NCBI RefSeq assembly: GCF_000021725.1
Contig: NC_012115.1
Coordinates: forward strand, 204,501 to 268,500
DNA length: 64,000 nucleotides
DNA from: Nautilia profundicola AmH
GTDB lineage: Bacteria > Campylobacterota > Campylobacteria > Campylobacterales > Nautiliaceae
Direction of reading: 5' to 3'
Under the pieces are notes generated by a model, which ran no database searches, was not told the origin of the DNA, and was given only the letters and a program-made list of their open reading frames with translations. A program made the translations under genes and the position numbers. Shown here piece after piece: positions 36,130 through 44,497 of this stretch. Each line of letters begins with the position of its first letter. The first letter of the stretch is position 1.

Positions 36130-37182
36130 ATGGATGCGAATAAGCAAAAAGCTCTCGAACTTGCAATGAAACAAATAGATAAGCAGTTCGGTAAAGGTTC
36201 TTTGGTAAAACTTAGCGATAAAGATATTGAACCTATAGCAGCTATTCCTACAGGTAGTTTCGGTTTGGATTTGGCTCTTGGTATAGGCGGTATTCCAAAA
36301 GGAAGAATTACTGAAATTTACGGACCTGAGAGTAGTGGTAAAACAACACTTGCACTTTCAATAATTGCTCAGGCTCAAAAAGATGGCGGTGTTGCTGCTT
36401 TTATCGATGCGGAGCATGCGCTTGACGTAATTTACGCAAAACATATCGGTGTCGATGTAGACAATCTGCTTGTGTCTCAGCCTGATTACGGTGAGCAGGC
36501 TCTGGAAATTGTAGAAACACTTGCAAGAAGCGGTGCGGTTGATATTATAGTAATTGACTCGGTAGCCGCTCTTACTCCTAAAGCAGAAATAGAAGGAAAT
36601 ATGGGAGACGCTCAGGTTGGTGTGCAGGCAAGACTTATGAGTCAGGCTTTAAGAAAGCTGACAGCCGCTATTCATAAAATGAACACTACTGTTGTATTCA
36701 TCAACCAGATAAGAATGAAAATCGGAATGATGGGTTACGGTAGCCCTGAAACGACAACGGGTGGTAACGCACTTAAGTTTTATTCATCAGTAAGACTTGA
36801 TGTTAGAAGAATAGCTACTCTTAAACAGGCTGATAAGGAAGTCGGAAACAGGGTTAAGGTTAAAGTTGTAAAAAATAAAGTCGCACCTCCTTTTAGAATT
36901 GCCGAATTTGACATTATGTTCGGAAAAGGTATTTCAAGAGAGGGTGAACTTCTTGATTACGGTGTAAAACTTGACATTATTGATAAAAGCGGAGCATGGT
37001 TCAGCTACGGTGCAACAAGACTCGGTCAAGGAAAAGAAAACGCAAAAGAATATTTAAAATCACATCCGGAACTTGCGCAGGAAATTGAGCAGAAAATCAA
37101 AGACGCTTTAGGCGTGGAACTTTCACATATGATAGAAGCAATAGAAAAAGACGAAGACGAATTAAATTTAAAAGGAGAGTAA
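36130..37182 (+). CDS. recA: Recombinase RecA
   Basis: 350 residues, the usual RecA size. Walker [13 protein letters not shown] near residue 67, Walker [12 protein letters not shown]2 loop with [15 protein letters not shown]. The TAA stop is immediately followed by the ATG of eno; the recA-eno order is conserved in Campylobacterota. Confidence 0.98.
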   Translation: MDANKQKALELAMKQIDKQFGKGSLVKLSDKDIEPIAAIPTGSFGLDLALGIGGIPKGRITEIYGPESSGKTTLALSIIAQAQKDGGVAAFIDAEHALDVIYAKHIGVDVDNLLVSQPDYGEQALEIVETLARSGAVDIIVIDSVAALTPKAEIEGNMGDAQVGVQARLMSQALRKLTAAIHKMNTTVVFINQIRMKIGMMGYGSPETTTGGNALKFYSSVRLDVRRIATLKQADKEVGNRVKVKVVKNKVAPPFRIAEFDIMFGKGISREGELLDYGVKLDIIDKSGAWFSYGATRLGQGKENAKEYLKSHPELAQEIEQKIKDALGVELSHMIEAIEKDEDELNLKGE

Positions 37183-38448
37183 ATGATATTTATAGAAGAT
37201 ATATTTGCTGATGAGGTACTTGATTCAAGAGGTAATCCTACGGTTAGAGCTACAGTAACTCTAAGTGACGGAAGCAGAGCAAGCGCTATTGTTCCGAGCG
37301 GAGCGAGTACAGGGGTAAACGAAGCACTTGAACTTAGAGACGGAGGAGAAAGATATCTCGGTAAAGGTGTTCTTAAAGCATGTGAAAACGTAAATACGTT
37401 AATAGCAAACGAACTTATAGGAATGAGTCCGTATGATCAGGCTGAAATAGATAATATAATGTTAGAGCTTGACGGTACTGAAAACAAAAGTAAACTCGGG
37501 GCAAACGCTATTCTTGGTGTAAGTATGGCTGTGGCGAGAGCTGCTGCAAATTCGCTTGATTTACCGTTATTCAGATATTTAGGAGGAGCAAACGCACTTG
37601 TACTTCCTACTCCTATGCTAAACATTATCAACGGTGGAGCTCATGCGGACAATGACGTGGACTTACAGGAATATATGATTATGCCTACAGGATTTGATGA
37701 TTTCGCAGAAGCGCTTAGAGCGAGCAGCGAAGTTTATCATACGCTTAAAAAACTTCTTGTAGCGGACGGACACAATACCGCTCTTGGTGATGAGGGTGGA
37801 TTTGCTCCGAACTTTAAAAACAACGAAGAACCTATCGAATACATTATTAAAGCTATCGAAAAAGCCGGATACAAACCGGGCGAAGAAATCACTATAGCGC
37901 TTGACGCTGCAAGTAGTGAATTTTATAAAGACGGAAAATACGTACTTGCAGGTGAAAACAAAACTTTAAGCGCAGAAGAGCTTGTGGATTATTACGCATA
38001 TCTTTGCGGTAAATACCCTATCGTTTCAATCGAAGACGGTGTGGCTGAAGAAGACTGGGAAGGATGGAAAATCCTTACAGACAAACTTGGAGATAAAATC
38101 CAGCTTGTAGGTGACGATTTATTCGTAACAAACAAAAAAATCCTTCAAAAAGGTATCGAGCTTGGTGTTGCGAATGCTATTTTAATCAAACCGAACCAAA
38201 TAGGTACTGTTAGTGAAACAATGCAGACAGTTAGACTTGCACAAAGAAACAACTACAAAACAGTAATGAGCCACAGAAGCGGTGAGAGTGAAGATGCGTT
38301 TATTGCAGATTTCGCCGTTGCGTTAAACTGCGGAGAAATCAAAACAGGTGCCCCGGCAAGAGGTGAAAGAAACGCTAAATACAATAGACTTCTTGAAATA
38401 GCAAGAAGTATTGCAGGTGCCGAATATATTGGAAAAGACCTGTTTTAA
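37183..38448 (+). CDS. eno: Enolase
   Basis: 2-phosphoglycerate dehydratase, 421 residues. Signature [14 protein letters not shown], the [16 protein letters not shown] loop, GDEGGFAPN, and the C-terminal [17 protein letters not shown] and [15 protein letters not shown]. It starts with no gap after recA. In an autotroph it supplies gluconeogenic flow from PEP. A perfect 10-bp inverted repeat follows the stop. Confidence 0.98.
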   Translation: MIFIEDIFADEVLDSRGNPTVRATVTLSDGSRASAIVPSGASTGVNEALELRDGGERYLGKGVLKACENVNTLIANELIGMSPYDQAEIDNIMLELDGTENKSKLGANAILGVSMAVARAAANSLDLPLFRYLGGANALVLPTPMLNIINGGAHADNDVDLQEYMIMPTGFDDFAEALRASSEVYHTLKKLLVADGHNTALGDEGGFAPNFKNNEEPIEYIIKAIEKAGYKPGEEITIALDAASSEFYKDGKYVLAGENKTLSAEELVDYYAYLCGKYPIVSIEDGVAEEDWEGWKILTDKLGDKIQLVGDDLFVTNKKILQKGIELGVANAILIKPNQIGTVSETMQTVRLAQRNNYKTVMSHRSGESEDAFIADFAVALNCGEIKTGAPARGERNAKYNRLLEIARSIAGAEYIGKDLF

Positions 38449-38449
38449 T

Positions 38450-38475
38450 CGATGAAAAGTCTTTTCTTTTCATCG
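38450..38475 (+). terminator. Inverted repeat between eno and ftsB-like gene
   Basis: CGATGAAAAG and CTTTTCATCG form a perfect 10-bp stem around a 6-nt loop immediately after the enolase stop. It has no T-run on its 3' side and ends at the SD of the next gene (GGAG at 38475-38478), so it is more likely an mRNA-stability or partial attenuation element than a full terminator. Confidence 0.5.
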
Positions 38476-38485
38476 GAGTTAATCA

Positions 38486-38734
38486 ATGATTGATTTTGAC
38501 GATTTACAACAACCGAAAAAAATCGATTATAAAATCATTATAGTAGTAATAGTTGCATTTTTATTTGCGTTTTATGTATATGATTTGCTTTTTGGAAGCA
38601 GGTCTTATACGAGGCTTTTGGATTTGCAGAATGAGTATAAATCTTTACAAACCCATGTTGGAAGTTTGAAAAAGAAAAACGAAAAACTGCAAAAAGAGTA
38701 TTTTGAATTAAAAGAATTACAAGGCGGAGAGTGA
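38486..38734 (+). CDS. FtsB/DivIC-like septum protein
   Basis: 82 residues: short cytoplasmic N-terminus, TM about 20-38 (VVIVAFLFAFYVYDLLF), then a coiled coil (YKSLQTHVGSLKKKNEKLQ) with a charged tail. This is the layout of FtsB/DivIC. It occupies the position after eno of the Cj1671c-like gene in Campylobacter. Confidence 0.65.
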   Translation: MIDFDDLQQPKKIDYKIIIVVIVAFLFAFYVYDLLFGSRSYTRLLDLQNEYKSLQTHVGSLKKKNEKLQKEYFELKELQGGE

Positions 38735-39306
38735 AAAAACTATTATTTATATTAATTACCACTTTTTTGTTTGCAAGAATAAATCCTTTTGAACCTGTAG
38801 TAAAACCTCAAAACACTATTATTATAAACCCTACATATTTTAAAGAAACTAAAGTTACTTTGCCGAGTGACGCAAGAATTTTGAAAAAAATAGTATTTGT
38901 GTATCAAAGTGTAAGCGGTGATATAAAGCAAAAAGAAGTGGTAATTAATAAACACGTCGATTTTCACAAACCTATATATATTACGCATGAGCCTAAAAAA
39001 TTTCCGATGAAAGAATTGAATTTTTTAAATCTTTTTACAATGTATATAAAAGATAAAAAGATTTTTATTCAAACAAAAGACAAACTCTTAAGAAGCTTTT
39101 TTTTAGTTAAACCTTTCAGGATAGTTTTGGATTTTAAAAAAGATGCGGATTTTCTTACTATTAAAAAGTTTTTAAAAGATTCTTTTGTAAAAAAAGTCAT
39201 TGTCGGAAATCATAAGGGATATTACAGGGTTGTTATCTATTTCGATGCTAAATATATGTATAAAATCACAAAAACTTCAGAGGGTATAAAAATTGAAATC
39301 CAATAA
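38731..39306 (+). CDS. Periplasmic AMIN-like domain protein
   Basis: 191 residues with signal peptide MKKLLFILITTFLFA. The rest is beta-rich; the ending FLVKPFRIVLDF, VIVGNHKGYYRVVIYFD resembles an AMIN domain, which binds peptidoglycan or places envelope proteins. GTG start overlaps the previous stop (GTGA). In Campylobacter the corresponding position holds an AMIN-domain glycoprotein (Cj1670c). Only the position and general features support the name. Confidence 0.6.
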   Translation: MKKLLFILITTFLFARINPFEPVVKPQNTIIINPTYFKETKVTLPSDARILKKIVFVYQSVSGDIKQKEVVINKHVDFHKPIYITHEPKKFPMKELNFLNLFTMYIKDKKIFIQTKDKLLRSFFLVKPFRIVLDFKKDADFLTIKKFLKDSFVKKVIVGNHKGYYRVVIYFDAKYMYKITKTSEGIKIEIQ

Positions 39307-39796
39307 TATTATTTTAACCGGATTTATGGGCAGCGGAAAGTCTACAATAGGAAGAATCCTTGCTAAAGAATTTAATACCTACTTTTTGGATACCGATGTT
39401 TTAATAGAAAGTTTTGAAAATAAAACCATTAGTGATATTTTCAAAAATGAGGGTGAAGAAGCCTTTAGAAAAATGGAAAAAAAATGTTTTGAATGGATTA
39501 AAAACAGCGTTACTAATACGATTATTTCGGTAGGAGGAGGGCTTCCGGTATATGTACCTGAGATAAAAGAAGCGGGCAGGGTTATATATTTGAGAGTTGA
39601 ATTTGAAGACATCTTAAAAAGAATGAATGATGAAGAGATAAAAAAAAGACCTCTTTTTCAGGATGTAAAAAAGGCAAAAGAGCTTTTTAAAAAAAGAGAT
39701 AAAATATACGCGGAACTTGCCGATATAATTATAGAAAACAATGATTTGAATAAAACGGTCAGGCTTATAAAGGATTACTATGCAGGTGACAAATAA
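39293..39796 (+). CDS. aroK: Shikimate kinase
   Basis: 167 residues. P-loop GFMGSGKSTIGR near residue 9; LDTDVLIE; EAFRKMEKK; VGGGLPV; KKRPLF, all shikimate-kinase positions. Start is TTG at 39293, 14 nt inside the preceding gene, with SD GAGGG. It overlaps the following 61-residue gene by 17 nt. Confidence 0.93.
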   Translation: MKSNNIILTGFMGSGKSTIGRILAKEFNTYFLDTDVLIESFENKTISDIFKNEGEEAFRKMEKKCFEWIKNSVTNTIISVGGGLPVYVPEIKEAGRVIYLRVEFEDILKRMNDEEIKKRPLFQDVKKAKELFKKRDKIYAELADIIIENNDLNKTVRLIKDYYAGDK

Positions 39797-39965
39797 TACA
39801 AATTTAAATGCGGCTATTCAGGTAGATGTTCAGAAAAAAGCGCAGGATGTTGTTAAAAACGTATTGGGTGACATATTGGAAAAAACTTTTGAAAATACTA
39901 AAAAAATACAGGAAATGGCGGCAGCTTCCACTGGTAAAGGCATGAATTTAAATATTAAAGCCTGA
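39780..39965 (+). CDS. Small protein of unknown function downstream of aroK
   Basis: 61 residues, amphipathic and alanine/asparagine-rich: NLNAAIQVDVQKKAQDVVKN, then a helix with KIQEMAAAST. It somewhat resembles the YjfB-like small motility-associated proteins, but this is not certain. Translation probably coupled to aroK. No other clue. Confidence 0.45.
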   Translation: MQVTNNTNLNAAIQVDVQKKAQDVVKNVLGDILEKTFENTKKIQEMAAASTGKGMNLNIKA

Positions 39966-40020
39966 TTTCCTGGTTCTCTGATTTCAATTTGAGAAATAAT
40001 TTAGAATATAAAATAAAGAA

Positions 40021-40084
40021 GTGACAGACACCTAAGGTTAATCATTGACCATTGACCATTGACCATTGAATTGTGCCTGACACC
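40021..40084 (+). repeat. Two dispersed palindromes (copies 3 and 4) flanking a CATTGAC heptamer array
   Basis: GTGACAGACACC at 40021-40032 and GTGCCTGACACC at 40073-40084 are two copies of the GTGNCNGNCAC element in the same orientation. Between them, positions 40043-40070 hold four 7-nt units: CATTGAC three times and CATTGAA once. The block has no gene and lies between the 61-residue gene and the UDG-family gene. Confidence 0.7.
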
Positions 40085-40131
40085 TAATTTAATTGTTTTG
40101 ATATAATTATAAAAATTATTACGGAGACGAA

Positions 40132-40719
40132 ATGGATTGGAAAGAAAAGTTATATAATTTTTACAAAAGCAGAAGAGAATATATAAAAACTCATCTAAAC
40201 GAAAATATTGATTTTACTGATGTATATGACCCATATATTATTGAGAAAAGATCTAATCCTATAATGATTATAGGTGAAGCTCCAGGGGCGAATGAAGTAA
40301 GGCTTAAGCAGCCTTTTGTCGGTAAAGCCGGGGAGAATCTCGCGTATTTGATTGAAACGAGCGGATTTGACAGGGCAAAAGATTTTTTGATTACAAATGC
40401 ATTTCCTTTTAGAACATTTGAAGGTAATAAAAACAGAACTCCTAAAGCCGGTGAGCTTAAAACAGGTGCGAAACTGCTTGAGAGGGAAATAGAAATAGTA
40501 AAACCGAGATTGATACTTTTACTTGGAAATTCTGCAATAAAGGCGTTTTCATATATTCCGTGGGCGAAAGATGTGAAAAATCTTCAAAAATGCGGTATTT
40601 ATGATATAAACGGATATAAAGTTGGGCTATGTTTTCATCCGTCACCCCTGGCGTTTAACCGTAAAGATATAAGAGAATCTTTGGAAAACTTTTTTAAAGG
40701 TTTAAAAACACTTATATGA
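40132..40719 (+). CDS. Uracil-DNA glycosylase superfamily protein
   Basis: 195 residues. Motif A GEAPGANEVRLKQPFVGKAG and motif B HPSPLAF mark the UDG family 4/5-like fold; NAFPFRT and LLLGNSAIKAF lie between. The iron-sulfur cysteines of family 4 are not in the expected N-terminal spacing, so it is not a standard family 4 enzyme. Probable role is removal of uracil from DNA, important at high temperature where cytosine deamination is faster. Confidence 0.75.
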   Translation: MDWKEKLYNFYKSRREYIKTHLNENIDFTDVYDPYIIEKRSNPIMIIGEAPGANEVRLKQPFVGKAGENLAYLIETSGFDRAKDFLITNAFPFRTFEGNKNRTPKAGELKTGAKLLEREIEIVKPRLILLLGNSAIKAFSYIPWAKDVKNLQKCGIYDINGYKVGLCFHPSPLAFNRKDIRESLENFFKGLKTLI

Positions 40720-40779
40720 CACTTTTTTTCTTTACATTCATTTAACGCTTTAATATAATTAATCAAAAAAAGGACAGAT

Positions 40780-41070
40780 ATGGCAAGAGAAATAAATGAG
40801 CAGGTTTTAAGTTTCGGAGAAATCCAAGAACCTCATGAAAGTTTTACGATCGCATACGGAAGTGTAAGGGTTGAGCAAAACAGATTATATAAAGACGTTC
40901 TTCCAACTGATGCGGTAAAACAAGTAATAATAATGTTGCAAGAACAAGCAGCAGAAATGGAAGCTGACGGAGTAAAAAACATTACAGTTACAATTACACC
41001 CGCTACAAATGAAAAAGGTGAAGCTGTTATGGATTATTACGGAATGGGAACACTTATCAAACTTAAATAA
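40780..41070 (+). CDS. Conserved small protein of unknown function
   Basis: 96 residues, acidic, no membrane segment. The sequence is soluble and well-structured-looking: FTIAYGSVRVEQNRLYKDVL, then a helix VKQVIIMLQEQAAEMEADG, then strand ITVTITPATNEKG. Good SD (AAAGGAC). I do not recognise a family. Convergent with purN, touching ends. Confidence 0.6.
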   Translation: MAREINEQVLSFGEIQEPHESFTIAYGSVRVEQNRLYKDVLPTDAVKQVIIMLQEQAAEMEADGVKNITVTITPATNEKGEAVMDYYGMGTLIKLK

Positions 41071-41586
41071 TTATTCGCAAAGCATTTCAACTACGGCCGG
41101 CAGAAATTTATGTTCGGCTTTTTTCATTTCTTTATGATATTCTTCAAATGTTTTAAATTTATTAGGATTTATATGGTATTGAAGTATTATATCTCCGCTG
41201 TCAAGTTCTACATCGGCATAATGTATTGTAATCCCACATGCTTTTTTTGCTTCAAATGAAAGTTTGTCGGCATTTAATCCTTTAAAGTGTGGAAGAATAC
41301 TTGGGTGAAGGTTGATTATTTTTCCTTTAAATTCATTAATTATATATTCCGGTACTATTCTCATATATCCCGCTAATACAATCAGATCAGGATTCAGTTC
41401 CTTTAACGCTTTTAAAATAACTTTATGATCTTTTGAAACAAGAATCGGTGGCAATGAAGAAGCATTTAATGCTTCACTATTTTGAATATTCGTAATGCCT
41501 AAAGATATCTGATAATTTGTTTGATGCTTTAGAAGGTTTAAAAAGTTACTTCCACCTTTTCCGAAAAACACAGCTATTCTTTTCAA
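41071..41586 (-). CDS. purN: Phosphoribosylglycinamide formyltransferase PurN
   Basis: Transfers formyl from 10-formyl-THF to GAR in purine synthesis, 171 residues from the TTG at 41586, which is preceded by AAAAAGG at proper spacing. An alternative TTG 33 nt upstream has no SD. N-terminal KRIAVFFGKGGSNF; LAGYMRIVPEYI; the IINLHPSILPHFKGLNA catalytic block with Asn-His; and VELDSGDIILQ with the Asp. Confidence 0.9.
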   Translation of the reverse strand: MKRIAVFFGKGGSNFLNLLKHQTNYQISLGITNIQNSEALNASSLPPILVSKDHKVILKALKELNPDLIVLAGYMRIVPEYIINEFKGKIINLHPSILPHFKGLNADKLSFEAKKACGITIHYADVELDSGDIILQYHINPNKFKTFEEYHKEMKKAEHKFLPAVVEMLCE

Positions 41587-41700
41587 TATCAGCCTTTTTT
41601 TATCGAAATTGTAACACAAAGATAATTTAAAGTTATATTAATTTGATTTTAATTATTTTATAATGTATAATTAATATAAGCTTAATATAAAGGAGCGGCT

Positions 41701-43764
41701 ATGAAACTTAAATTATCAATTATTTTAGCTGCGTTAGTTTCAGTAGTTGGGATAGCAAAAGCTGATATGGCTGTTGATTTTTTAACATTAGATGCTACTG
41801 AAGGTGCCGTTGATTACGGTACGGGGTATGATACACACAGAAAAATGTATACAGGTAAATGTGTTGAAATTGTAAAAATGGACACATATAACGGTGGGAT
41901 AGGGCCTCAACAGGATTGGAATTACGGATGGACCAAAACAACATCGGAAATTACTAAAAATGCAAATATTAGTGCTGAATTATCTATAAAAGCTTTAAGC
42001 GGTGCAACTAAAACAAATATGAATAACAAAACAACGTTGTTACAAAAAACAGAAAGTAGCAGTTACGCTATTACTTTGTATGCGTATTCATATTTTTACG
42101 ATGCGCCTAAATTTGTAAAAATAGAATACGTTAAGCTAACTCCTCAGGCTAAACAATTATTAAAACAAAACAAAGTTTCAGAATTCAGACAAAGATGCGG
42201 TGACGGGTTTGTAATAGGTATACAGGAAGGTAGAGAGTTCATAGGAACTGCAAGCGTTCAAAATCAAACATTTAAACAATCCATGGAATTTGCATCAAAA
42301 ACAGGACTTGGTATTAAAAGCGTAAATTATGACGTGGATGCAAATGTAGATATTAAAAAAGCAGCTATCAGTACTTTTGGGGTAAATAATTTTAAAGTAC
42401 ATACATATTCTACCGGTACAAATATGAGACTGCCGAAAAGTGTTGATGAGTTTGAAGATTTTGCAACCAATTTTTATAATGCTGACAGTGCTACTTATAA
42501 AAAAAGGGTGAAATATATAGTGGCACCATATTCTATGCTTGCTGATTATCCGTTTAATGATATATTGCAAGGTGATACAAAAGAGACTTATATGACGTAT
42601 TTTGTAAATACTTTGTGGGATTTGAAAGCGGCAATGAAAGATGCTGATTTTATAATTAATCCAAAAACACAAAAATATTTTGCCCTTGGTACTACAAACA
42701 AAATAAGAAGAAACAGAGTGAATGCAATCAAAAGATATAAAAACGCATGGCTTAAAGAATTTAATGATTTATTAAAAGCAGCTCAACAGTGTAATAAAGA
42801 TTTTACAAACAGATGCGAACAGCTGGCTATTTATTATAGAGACAGAAGAAATATTTTAAATATGGAAGATAGAGTCATGCCTGAGAGATATGTACAGGAT
42901 TGTTATACTCCTATTATTCTTGATAATTTAGGAAGTTATGACGGTAAAATAAGTACGGCGTTAAAAACAGCAAGCGCGTCAGGGTTTGAAGTAATTGCAG
43001 GAGATACTGAAACTGCAGGTAATCCGATGAGGGTGGTTGCCGCTTTAAAATTTAAAGCTGATAAAAACAGATTAAAAGCTATATTAAAAATAGCAAAAAT
43101 AGAATGGAAAAGAAGTCAATATAAAGGCATGCCTTTAACCGTTAGAACAAAAAAAGGAGAATCAGGATTCGGACTTAGTTTGGATTTAACACTGTTTGAT
43201 TTGGCCCATCCTCAGAAATACATGGATGAATCAAGACCGCTTGATACTTGTTCGTTTAACCGTGTAAACCCAATAAAATCAGCAATGTATAGAGAACCGA
43301 AACCTGATAGTGGATTCGACAGGGTTGGTTTTAAAGGTGAACCTGTTCAGGGTCTTATAGATTACAGAGTGGCTCATAAAAATTCAAGAGGGCAGCAAAC
43401 AATAAGAAACGGTAAAGGGGTACTTGAATATATCAAATGTGAACTTGACAGAAAAGGTAAACATGATGAAAGAGCTACTTGTAGTGAAGTAGGTGTTAAA
43501 GATATCGAATTAAATTTAATTTCAAAACAAGACTTGGCTGCAAACAGATGGAGAGATCCTAAACTTGCATATGAGCCGAGAATTTTAACTAATTTCTTAA
43601 ACGGAAAACCTTTGAGCTATAACGGCAGAAGAGAAACACCTAAAAATAAATATAAAGTTCCGACAAGTCAGTTTAAATATATCAAAGTTAAATTATCACC
43701 GGTCAAAACACAAAAACAGCCGAATATGCAAAAAGTTCCTTCATTTACACCGGTATTCAGATAA
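41701..43764 (+). CDS. Large secreted protein, possible MACPF-like segment
   Basis: 687 residues with a clear signal peptide (MKLKLSIILAALVSVVGIAKA). Not assigned to a family. Features seen: beta-rich residues 25-165; FRQRCGDGFV (about 162-171), then GIQEGREFIG and a Ser/Thr-rich alternating strand pattern to about 240; FEDFATNFYNAD; APYSMLADYP (about 265-275); helical region 320-400 rich in Lys/Asn; C-terminal part with LDTCSFNRVNPI. The F-x3-CGD-x-FV block followed by amphipathic strands resembles the MACPF core of some bacterial secreted proteins, but the match is by eye only. Strong SD (AAAGGAG). A 12-bp stem terminator follows. About eight cysteines fit an oxidised periplasmic or extracellular protein. 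Confidence 0.4.
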   Translation: MKLKLSIILAALVSVVGIAKADMAVDFLTLDATEGAVDYGTGYDTHRKMYTGKCVEIVKMDTYNGGIGPQQDWNYGWTKTTSEITKNANISAELSIKALSGATKTNMNNKTTLLQKTESSSYAITLYAYSYFYDAPKFVKIEYVKLTPQAKQLLKQNKVSEFRQRCGDGFVIGIQEGREFIGTASVQNQTFKQSMEFASKTGLGIKSVNYDVDANVDIKKAAISTFGVNNFKVHTYSTGTNMRLPKSVDEFEDFATNFYNADSATYKKRVKYIVAPYSMLADYPFNDILQGDTKETYMTYFVNTLWDLKAAMKDADFIINPKTQKYFALGTTNKIRRNRVNAIKRYKNAWLKEFNDLLKAAQQCNKDFTNRCEQLAIYYRDRRNILNMEDRVMPERYVQDCYTPIILDNLGSYDGKISTALKTASASGFEVIAGDTETAGNPMRVVAALKFKADKNRLKAILKIAKIEWKRSQYKGMPLTVRTKKGESGFGLSLDLTLFDLAHPQKYMDESRPLDTCSFNRVNPIKSAMYREPKPDSGFDRVGFKGEPVQGLIDYRVAHKNSRGQQTIRNGKGVLEYIKCELDRKGKHDERATCSEVGVKDIELNLISKQDLAANRWRDPKLAYEPRILTNFLNGKPLSYNGRRETPKNKYKVPTSQFKYIKVKLSPVKTQKQPNMQKVPSFTPVFR

Positions 43765-43790
43765 GGGTTTCCTTATCTGAATTTTATATT
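43755..43790 (+). terminator. Rho-independent terminator of the secreted-protein gene
   Basis: ATTCAGATAAGG/CCTTATCTGAAT, a perfect 12-bp stem with loop GTTT (43755-43782), followed by TTTATATTT. The stop codon lies within the first arm. Confidence 0.75.
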
Positions 43791-43884
43791 TATAAATACA
43801 TAAATCTGAATTACAAAAATAATGGTTAAAATAAGAAAGCAAACATTAAGTTTAATGAAGAATATAAAAAGGATAAATATAAAA

Positions 43885-43897
43885 AGTGACAGACACT
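43885..43897 (+). repeat. Dispersed intergenic palindrome, copy 5
   Basis: AGTGACAGACACT, identical to copy 2, placed about 20 nt beyond the 3' end of the tRNA-Phe gene, in the space between it and the secreted-protein gene. Confidence 0.65.
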
Positions 43898-43915
43898 GAT
43901 ACGGATATTTTTAAG

Positions 43916-43991
43916 TGGTGCCCAGGGACGGAATCGAACCGCCGACACAGGGATTTTCAGTCCCTTGCTCTACCGACTGAGCTACCTGGGC
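43916..43991 (-). tRNA. tRNA-Phe (GAA)
   Basis: Cloverleaf on the minus strand, 76 nt including an encoded CCA. Acceptor GCCCAGG/CCTGGGC with discriminator A; D-loop AGCTCAGTCGGTAGAGC; anticodon stem GGGA with loop CTGAAAA (anticodon GAA); variable and T-arm GGCGGTTCGATTCCGTC. It stands alone between the secreted-protein gene and the prepilin remnant. Confidence 0.97.
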
Positions 43992-44034
43992 AAGGACTGA
44001 AATTATACTAAACGATTCTTAAAGTTCGCTTAAA

Positions 44035-44497
44035 TTAGTAGGTTAAATGCTGTTCGTTGTAAACATTTGCGATATTCATGTCTGATTGAATATATTCTTT
44101 GCATATATCTTTTTCTGTATCATTATCAAAATTATTGCAGTTTATTCTAAAAATAACAATTTTTTTTGATTTATCCAGTACGATATATGCATATGAAGAC
44201 GTTCCTGTTTTATTTGGAAAATAATAATCACCGTCACGGTATCTTGCGTTATATTTCCATCCTTTTCCCTGAAGTTTTATTAAGTCTTGTAACTTAAAAG
44301 AGTCGTTGTTTTCCATATATGAATAATTTATAGCAGTTTCAACTGCCTGTTTAGCACTGTTTACTGTTGTGTTAATGATAGATATCACAAAACTTCTTTG
44401 TTTTAAATGAAAAAAATTTTACAGTTACAACGGCTGATAAAATTCCAATAATAACAATAACAAACAATAATTCTAATAACGTAAATGATTTTTTCAT
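44035..44497 (-). pseudogene. Frameshifted type IV prepilin/pseudopilin
   Basis: ATG at 44497 starts MKKSFTLLELLFVIVIIGIL, a perfect prepilin peptide with cleavage/methylation motif and Glu at mature position 5, but this frame stops at 44372 after 41 residues. The remainder continues one frame over (frame start 44388, stop 44035) with FVISIINTTVNSAKQAVETA, a typical pilin amphipathic helix, and ends in a small globular part. Removing one base from either TTTT or AAAA near 44390 would fuse both to a protein of about 150 residues. The ATG overlaps the murD stop (ATGA). Real mutation, phase-variable run, recoding or sequencing error cannot be told apart. Confidence 0.7.

Noticed and set aside
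40043-40070. CATTGAC repeats as a possible CRISPR array
   Set aside because: Units are 7 nt and directly adjacent without spacers, and there are no cas genes in the window.
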